A stretch of 64,000 nucleotides of DNA from positions 20,039,623 to 20,103,622 of the forward strand of contig NC_087065.1 of NCBI RefSeq assembly GCF_963678635.1, written 5' to 3'. This stretch comes from Symsagittifera roscoffensis (taxonomy: Eukaryota; Xenacoelomorpha; Acoela; Convolutidae). This document shows positions 58,400 to 64,000 of this stretch, in pieces (position 1 is the stretch's first letter; every line of letters begins with the position of its first letter). The notes under the pieces were generated by a model. The model worked only from the letters and a program-made list of their open reading frames with translations, searched no databases and was not told the DNA's origin. The position numbers were made by a program, and so were the translations under genes.

Positions 58400-60110
58400 G
58401 AACAAAAAATGCGTATGTTTTCTTCTAATGTGACAAATTTTTTAAAAACAAAGTATCCAGACAAAAGAATCCATCCATTTTGCAATATAACTAATGTAAA
58501 TACGTAATATAAATAGAAAGTAGAGTGTCCGATAGCACAAAAGTATATCAAAGTTATGAATAGTTTTCAACTCACTCAATCCACTTCATTTTATGAACAT
58601 TTCGATTTTTTGTGTGTTGCAAAAACAAGCATTTTTCCTCTCTTACATTCAACGATTAAACAAAAAAACACGTTTTATTTAGATTATAGAGCAGTAAGAT
58701 AACACATTTTTTCGCCCTTGGCCAATTTTTTTGTGTTTTTCAAACAAATTCATCAATATAAATATGATACAAAAAATCCTGAGGCGCTGACTTCTTTTCA
58801 GTTATTTGCTGTACAATTTATCCGTCCGCTTGCTGTAAATTCGTTTTGAACTAAACAATTACAGCATAGTTTTTTATATCAATTTTAGTTATTTTTTTAC
58901 CATCGCCAAATAAAAAAATAGAATTCGCCCACTATCCCGAGCCTACTGCCCCTCCCCACTGAAAAATGTGATGGGGGAAGACCTGGGACATGCATAAACA
59001 TGTGTTTCAGTGGTTGAAATGTTTCAAGAGTTTAATAGCTATAAACATTTTTCTGCAGAAAAAAAATCGAGTTTCATGGATTTTTGTGGCCTAAAAAGTC
59101 GATTATACTGTCAAAAAAGTCGATTATAATGGATTTTTAAATAATTAAAATAATCAATTATAATCCCCTAAAAATCAATTTTCATGGTTGGATGGGTCAT
59201 GAGAGGGGGGAAACCAAACTACGCTATAAATCAAAACAGTAGCGAACTTAGGAATTCGACCTCCTGCCTATCCAAAGAATTTACCCTTTTGCTACTATTT
59301 TACGATATCCATTTTTGCCTAATCTGAAGTTTTTCTGAGACCATTATATCCTATCTTTAAGGGAGAGAGCGCGCTGATAAAAACGCATTTTTTTGGTCAA
59401 AATTTTCCACAAAGGGCCCCAATACAAAACTTTTGGTCAACTTGAAAAAAAGGTCAACAGCTTTTTCATTTTTTAAACAAAAAGCTGAACAGGTTTCATG
59501 TTGGTCCTTTCTCTTGGCGATTGATAACTGCTGAATTTTTTGAAAATGAAAAGGAAAAAAAATGTAGACATATCAGGCCATTTTTTGTGCTAGCTAAAAT
59601 GTACCAAAAATAGATGAGTGTATTTTAGGAGTATCAAGACCTGTCCTGCTCTCATTGAAATGGGCGAAGAACCTAGCTGTGAAAATTAGTCTGCTCAAGG
59701 GGAGCCACTTAACAAATTTCCTGAGTGTGTGCTATTGCTGCACCAAGTGAATTAAAAAATCACTTTGACAGAAAAACATTATTTAAATGTTCGCTATAGT
59801 TTTCAATGTTTAGTTTTGTTCTTAACCTCTAAAATAAAATGTATTTTGTACCATGTAAAACTCAAATAGGAAAGATTTTCGCCGGTTTATACAAAATCGT
59901 GCGTTTGATGTTTAATAAATAATGACATCAAAAAGTTAAGCTACAGGGAATAGTTGAAGGTGGTATCATGATTGAAAAGCAGAGCCCCACTTAATCTGCT
60001 GCTTTAAATTTGATCCATGAAAGACTTCAAAATTTCATTAAAATTTTATCATATAGCTGTGGAAGTTGAAATACTTTTACAAAAAAAATCATAAACGAGG
60101 AATGCAAACA
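58400..60110. other. AT-rich stretch, no gene
   Basis: 59050-59200 repeats the AATCGATTATA/TATAATGG motifs seen in repeat R5. 59240-59510 resembles a very diverged, minus-oriented hAT-like MITE (GACCTCCTGCC, CCATTTTTGCC, GGAGAGAGCGCGC). The rest is unassigned. Confidence 0.45.
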
Positions 60111-60111
60111 C

Positions 60112-60210
60112 ACTAGAGGTGGATCTGGGATTTTCTTGAAGAAGGCGGATGTTCAAAAAACTTGCAGACCTTTTTTAGGTTTATGAAATTGATTTTCCGC
60201 GGAGCTCTTC
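60112..60210 (+). mobile_element. Truncated hAT-like MITE left end
   Basis: GAGGTGGATCTGGGATTTTC, GGCGGATGTTCAAAAAAC and GAAATTGATTTTCCGCGGAG match the left part of the 33783 element. It is cut off at the start of the 29-base array. Confidence 0.6.
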
Positions 60211-60289
60211 GATACGAGTAGTCTTGTTGTTTTAGCTCTGATACGAGTAGTCTTGTTGTTTTAACCCTGATACGAGTAGTCTTGTTGTT
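60211..60289 (+). repeat. 29-base tandem array of the HINE 3' terminus (three units)
   Basis: GATACGAGTAGTCTTGTT begins at 60211, 60240 and 60269, exactly 29 bases apart. The units are separated by GTTTTAGCTCT and GTTTTAACCCT. Only the part of the element after the hairpin is present. The last unit ends in CTTGTTGTTC. Confidence 0.92.
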
Positions 60290-60599
60290 CAAGAACTTGA
60301 ATTTAAAACTTTGCAGTGATATGAGGATTGTTACTCGAATTTGTATTTGAATAAATTGAAACAAATGGAAAAACCTACACGCTCACTGATGAAAGCTCGT
60401 ATTTATAAGTTCCTTAATTTTCGACGGCTTTTTTTAACTGACCAGTAACGGTTATATACTTTAATTACATGCGGGAATATGACGTATGTTTTTTCACAAA
60501 CTGGCCAATTCATTGCATCTACCCAGGATAGTTCATGTTCAGATTTTTTTAGAATTTTTTTTACAGATTCCATATCTTTTTCCAGAAGCAGTGTCCTAA

Positions 60600-62700
60600 T
60601 TTAGCGATTCGTTGATTCTTCTATTTCTCCGCCTCCTCGCCCTCTTTTGCCTTATCAACCCCCTGGCTCTTCAAGCCTGCTCCATCTGGCCTTGCTTTTC
60701 CCGTCGCCTCCGTTAATTCCTATTTGGCCCTATATCCGAAACGGAGTGTGTTACTAATAAAGGGCGACATGGCGAAATTCCTGCTCTTATTGCGTGTCTC
60801 AGGAAACGATTAGCAGTCAAAGTTATATGGCGACATCTGCTCTCTTTCCTCTGCAGCTCTGTTCACGTGGCACAGAGACGGATAGGAGGGAAGGAGAGAA
60901 GGGGAGGAGGAGACCCAGTTGCGTGGACACAGGTAAATGGTGGCGATTAACTGAATTATCTCTTTGTCACTTATACGCACCTCCAACTTCATCGCTGAGC
61001 CACTCTGAGTTTACACTGCTGCTATGCTGCTACTCATTCTCAAAAGTTGCATGAATGTTTTATAGAAAAATCTACTCTATCAGTAGACTTGTAGGATGAG
61101 GAATATATGGTTATGGTATCTAATCTCCGTTTGAAATAAAATAGACACCACTTTGTGAAGACACCACTCGATATGCAGCCAACTTTTTGGCGTTCTTTCC
61201 AAGATGGGATTTTTTATTGTTATGAGTTGTGTAAATAATAATAGAGTCTGTTCCCTTCTTGAAAATGAATTTAAATATTTTTTATTATAGAGATAATCAG
61301 GGTTGAATATTTTGTCGACCTTTTTTGGATTCACTAAATGTATTTTCCGAGCCCACCAAAAACACTTTTACAGCCCTATTTTACAAGAACTTTCTGCACC
61401 ACTGGCAACTTTTAATTAGCAGGCCGAAAAACTTGTTTGAATGTTTTGACTAGAAAATGCTTTTTGCCCCCTCTTTAAAGCCATGTAATTAGCGCCGAAA
61501 AGGTCTTTTTTTTATGTCAGTTGACCGCAAATGGATGTAGTTAAATAGTAGCAAAGCGTTGACGCTTTGGGATGTCAAATGGACGAATCCCCGAGGAAGA
61601 GCGTCCAGGTTAAGCACTTAATGTTAACCAAGCCATCATCAAAATTACCAATAACTTAAACCGGGTTAAATTATCACCCATTTTTGGCTTTCAAGAAGTA
61701 GTCAATTTTTGACCAGAATTGATTGTACTAACTGCCACTATTTGGCAATTATGTCAGCATTATTACCACTAATCATGCTTTTGTTAACATCAATAAACTT
61801 ATATCTCGCCTTTGCTGCTTTTAGACGAAATTTAGCTGCCGATTAAAATTTGATTCATAGTAAGAAAACTGAAGTACTGATGATTATCGGAAAAGTGTAG
61901 AGATTAGAATGCTGTTAAATCCTGTTGAGACGAACTCCAGTTCTGAAAAGATTCTGGTTTCAAACGCCTCTATCTAAGACCTATAGATAAACCCTACATC
62001 TGTACCAGACAAAGTCTGCAACTTTTCCAAGCTTCCTCATCGCCTTTTTGCAAACTTTTGCTATTACTCGTTTTTTTCCAGCATTTATTTATATTTGGTA
62101 GACGCTGCTTTTCTGGCGTGCATAAATTTTGCAACGGATCTTGTGCAAGAGTTTTGTCAAGCGTAACTAAAGTCATCTTTGCAGACTATCGTCAGCACTT
62201 GGTCGATTCGATATAGAGTAACAAAAGGCGATGTATTGTATAGTGCCTGTATAGTTGGTGTGAGTGCTGCACATGACATGTGAGGTGGGGAGTTATTGGA
62301 GTTGGATTGATTATTTGTTAACTATATATGAGCAGTTGCTGTGGCCATCACGACTATGGTGACTTCCATTTGTTCACTCCCTGTTCACTCCCCAATCCCT
62401 GCTGTCCATTCATCCTGACCTCAATTGCCCACTTGATATCGCCTCAAAATACAACTCCTCAACCCCTCCCTCACCTCAGCCTACAATTACCTTCCTCCCC
62501 CTAACGTCTTTGCAAACTAACGTCAAAACCAGCCTCTAATGCTACTAAAAAAAGAACAAAATCACTGACAAAGATGAATTGCTAACTGAACCACCTTTGC
62601 TGACGTCACAAATATTACGTAATCTGATTGCATAATTTCATCAATTCAAGTCAATGACATTATCCGATCCCAATTTCACCACATATAATTGGCGTATAAC
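60600..62700. other. Repeat-poor, less AT-rich region; possible regulatory or 5' UTR region
   Basis: Contains purine/pyrimidine-rich sequence at 60640-60960 and 62380-62530 unlike the surrounding mobile elements. It is broken by one diverged hAT-like MITE (about 61290-61610). Short frames exist but none has the expected channel N-terminus or a convincing splice pattern. Position upstream of the gene fits a promoter or first-exon region; this is an inference from location only. Confidence 0.3.
62601..62608. promoter_or_regulatory. Consensus CRE (TGACGTCA)
   Basis: Perfect palindromic cAMP-response element, followed at 62615-62622 by ATTACGTA, a second CREB/bZIP-like palindrome core. Chance occurrence is possible. 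Confidence 0.35.
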
Positions 62701-63237
62701 TTCAGAACCTTCAGGGTTCTGACAGCATTATTTAACATGCAAAGTCGAAGACCAGTGTAATGGTACGTTTAGTATGTGATCAAAACTTAAGCATAAATGG
62801 GGTAATTTGCCGCAAGGTGTATACATATAATTAGACAGCGGAAGCAATTGCGTGTGAAGAATCGGATGAAAGGGGGCTTCGTTTATTGAAGCTAATCCGC
62901 CAATATAGCGAATCAAAAAGGATCAAAGACACTTTGCTGCAATGGTACTTTGGTCTTACAAGAGAAGGTTGGTAGCTGATCACTTGACATACATGCACTA
63001 AACTGGCCCTTCTGTCCTCAGAGGGAAATTTTGACCGATCAAGTGTTCTAACATTATGATTGTTTGCTTTATTGGAAAAGGTCAACCAACATTTGTGAGT
63101 AATTTCTCCATTCAGCATGATTACTCAATCTTTTGATCGCTAATTAAATTGGTCTGTAGTTACCTAGTAGAAAATCAACTTCATTCGCTTGCCACAAGCA
63201 AAACAAGTTTTAAAAGCACCTAAGAACAAATCATAAA

Positions 63238-63362
63238 ACAAGACTGCTCGTATCATGAAAACCCTGAATGTCCCTGATTGGTCCGTATCATGAAAACCCT
63301 GAAAATCATACCCCCACACGCCATATGAAGTATATAGAGATAGACTTCGCTCCTAGTAACAA
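63238..63362 (-). mobile_element. Truncated family-1 HINE, first of a head-to-tail trio
   Basis: ACAAGACTGCTCGTATCATG, then a partly duplicated CGTATCATGAAAACCCTGAA, CCCCCACACGCCATATGAAG and GACTTCGCTCCTAGTAACAA. The 5' half is missing and the next copy follows at once. Confidence 0.72.
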
Positions 63363-63785
63363 ACAAGACTGCTCGTATATCAGGGCAAAGCCCTGAAAGT
63401 TCCGATTGTCCTTTAATTTATATCGAATAGTTTTTAGAAAAGAAAACATTGAAAACATATACATTTCGGACAATATCAAAGGGTAAAATTTTGCTAGCCT
63501 CAATTCAATTCGGAACGATTTTGTTTACGCTCTCAGCATTATGAATAAAATCTTCAAAGCGCGCATAATTTAGTCAGAACATGGCCAAATTGACAATTTT
63601 CAAACCCCCAGAACTTTACAAAAAATAATCGGAGGTAAAATATCTTTTTAAATTTAAAACCAAGAAGTCGATATCTTCAATGGGGTATAAAATTTATGTT
63701 GAAAATTATTAGTTCGGTCGGTAAAAAATGACTGAATAAAAAACAACTCCGAGCATAAATATTCCGTTTTCTTTGAAAGTCGAAC
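63363..63785 (-). mobile_element. HINE-like element, subfamily b, second of a trio
   Basis: AACAAGACTGCTCGTATATC, a perfect CAGGGCAAAGCCCTG hairpin, a different interior (GAGGTAAAATATC, CGAGCATAAATATTCCG), ending AAAGTCGAAC. The interior defines the subfamily also found at 46370, 51590 and 53935. Confidence 0.78.
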
Positions 63786-64000
63786 AAGACTGCTCGGATC
63801 AGGGCGAAGCCCTAAATGTTCCGACTGCTTTTTCAGGTTTATGGAGCAGTAATAACTTAAAAATAATAATTGAAATAAAATAAAATGAATTTTTTTTTTA
63901 ATTTGAAAATTTTTATGAGAATCATCCCCCCACACGCCATATAAAGTACAAAAAAGAGAGATTTCGTTCCTTGTACCAAATCAATTCTGGCAAATAAGCT
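63783..64000 (-). mobile_element. Family-1 HINE, third of a trio, running off the window
   Basis: AACAAGACTGCTCGGATCAG, AGGGCGAAGCCCT, TTCCGACTGC, CCCCCCACACGCCATATAAA. The 5' half lies beyond 64000. Confidence 0.8.

Noticed and set aside
60794..61054. A plus-strand exon (acceptor CTGCAG at about 60856, donor CACAG|GTAAAT at about 60931)
   Set aside because: Splice-like sites exist, but the enclosed sequence is purine-rich, the frame has no recognisable protein, and no partner exon is seen.
61994..63118. Minus-strand frames tested as the missing N-terminal channel exons
   Set aside because: None shows the expected pattern before beta1 (for example a Tyr-Asp...Arg-Leu/Val-Arg-Pro core ending at a phase-1 donor).

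Overview
This is a piece of an animal nuclear genome. It is AT-rich, intron-rich and crowded with repeats, and only a few percent of it can be supported as protein-coding. The clearest gene is a Cys-loop, GABA-A-type chloride channel subunit on the minus strand. Seven consecutive exons can be read between 54492 and 23403, all with GT-AG splice sites and matching phases. Their splice positions match those I recall for vertebrate GABA-A beta genes; two exon sizes (83 and 153 bases) appear identical. The first exons (signal peptide and start of the ligand-binding domain) were not found and may lie beyond 64000. I cannot name the phylum; an aquatic invertebrate is a guess from the mix of mobile elements.

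Left part (1-21600): a multi-kilobase duplicated region. A 5.8 kb block (6555-12345) is repeated as 12375-21590. Inside the second block a 2263-base unit is present three times in tandem, the third copy with a 741-base deletion. A further partial copy lies at 1-1420. The blocks carry decayed coding stretches of an unrecognised protein or proteins on both strands, and a long inverted repeat of about 175-base arms, half of which is perfectly identical between blocks although its surroundings differ by about 10 percent. Between copies, at 2653-5354, sits a 5'-truncated non-LTR retrotransposon. It has a full reverse transcriptase palm (YADD) and a separate overlapping ORF with a zinc-knuckle/restriction-like-endonuclease-type C-terminus.

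Middle and right (23400-64000): the channel gene, whose long introns (14.5, 5.2 and 8.6 kb) are filled with mobile elements. The dominant family is about 0.5 kb and has the architecture of non-autonomous Helentrons (HINEs). Its 5' end is TTGTTCCGAC. An inverted copy of that end (GTCGGAACA) lies about 45 bases inside the 3' end, followed by a CAGGGC-TTCG-CCCTG hairpin and the 3' terminus GATACGAGCAGTCTTGTT. At least fifteen copies occur in both orientations, several joined head to tail, and one locus (60211-60289) is a 29-base tandem array of the 3' terminus alone. A second family (27100-27709 and 29295-29911) shares the terminal design but not the interior. hAT-like MITEs form the third class; the one at 33783-34166 has a perfect 8-base target-site duplication (AATGTATG).

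The region 60600-62700 is relatively repeat-poor and less AT-rich, with a consensus CRE; it could hold regulatory or 5' untranslated sequence for the channel gene, but no exon could be proven there. No rRNA, CRISPR or bacterial-type operon is present, and only weak tRNA-like remnants were seen.
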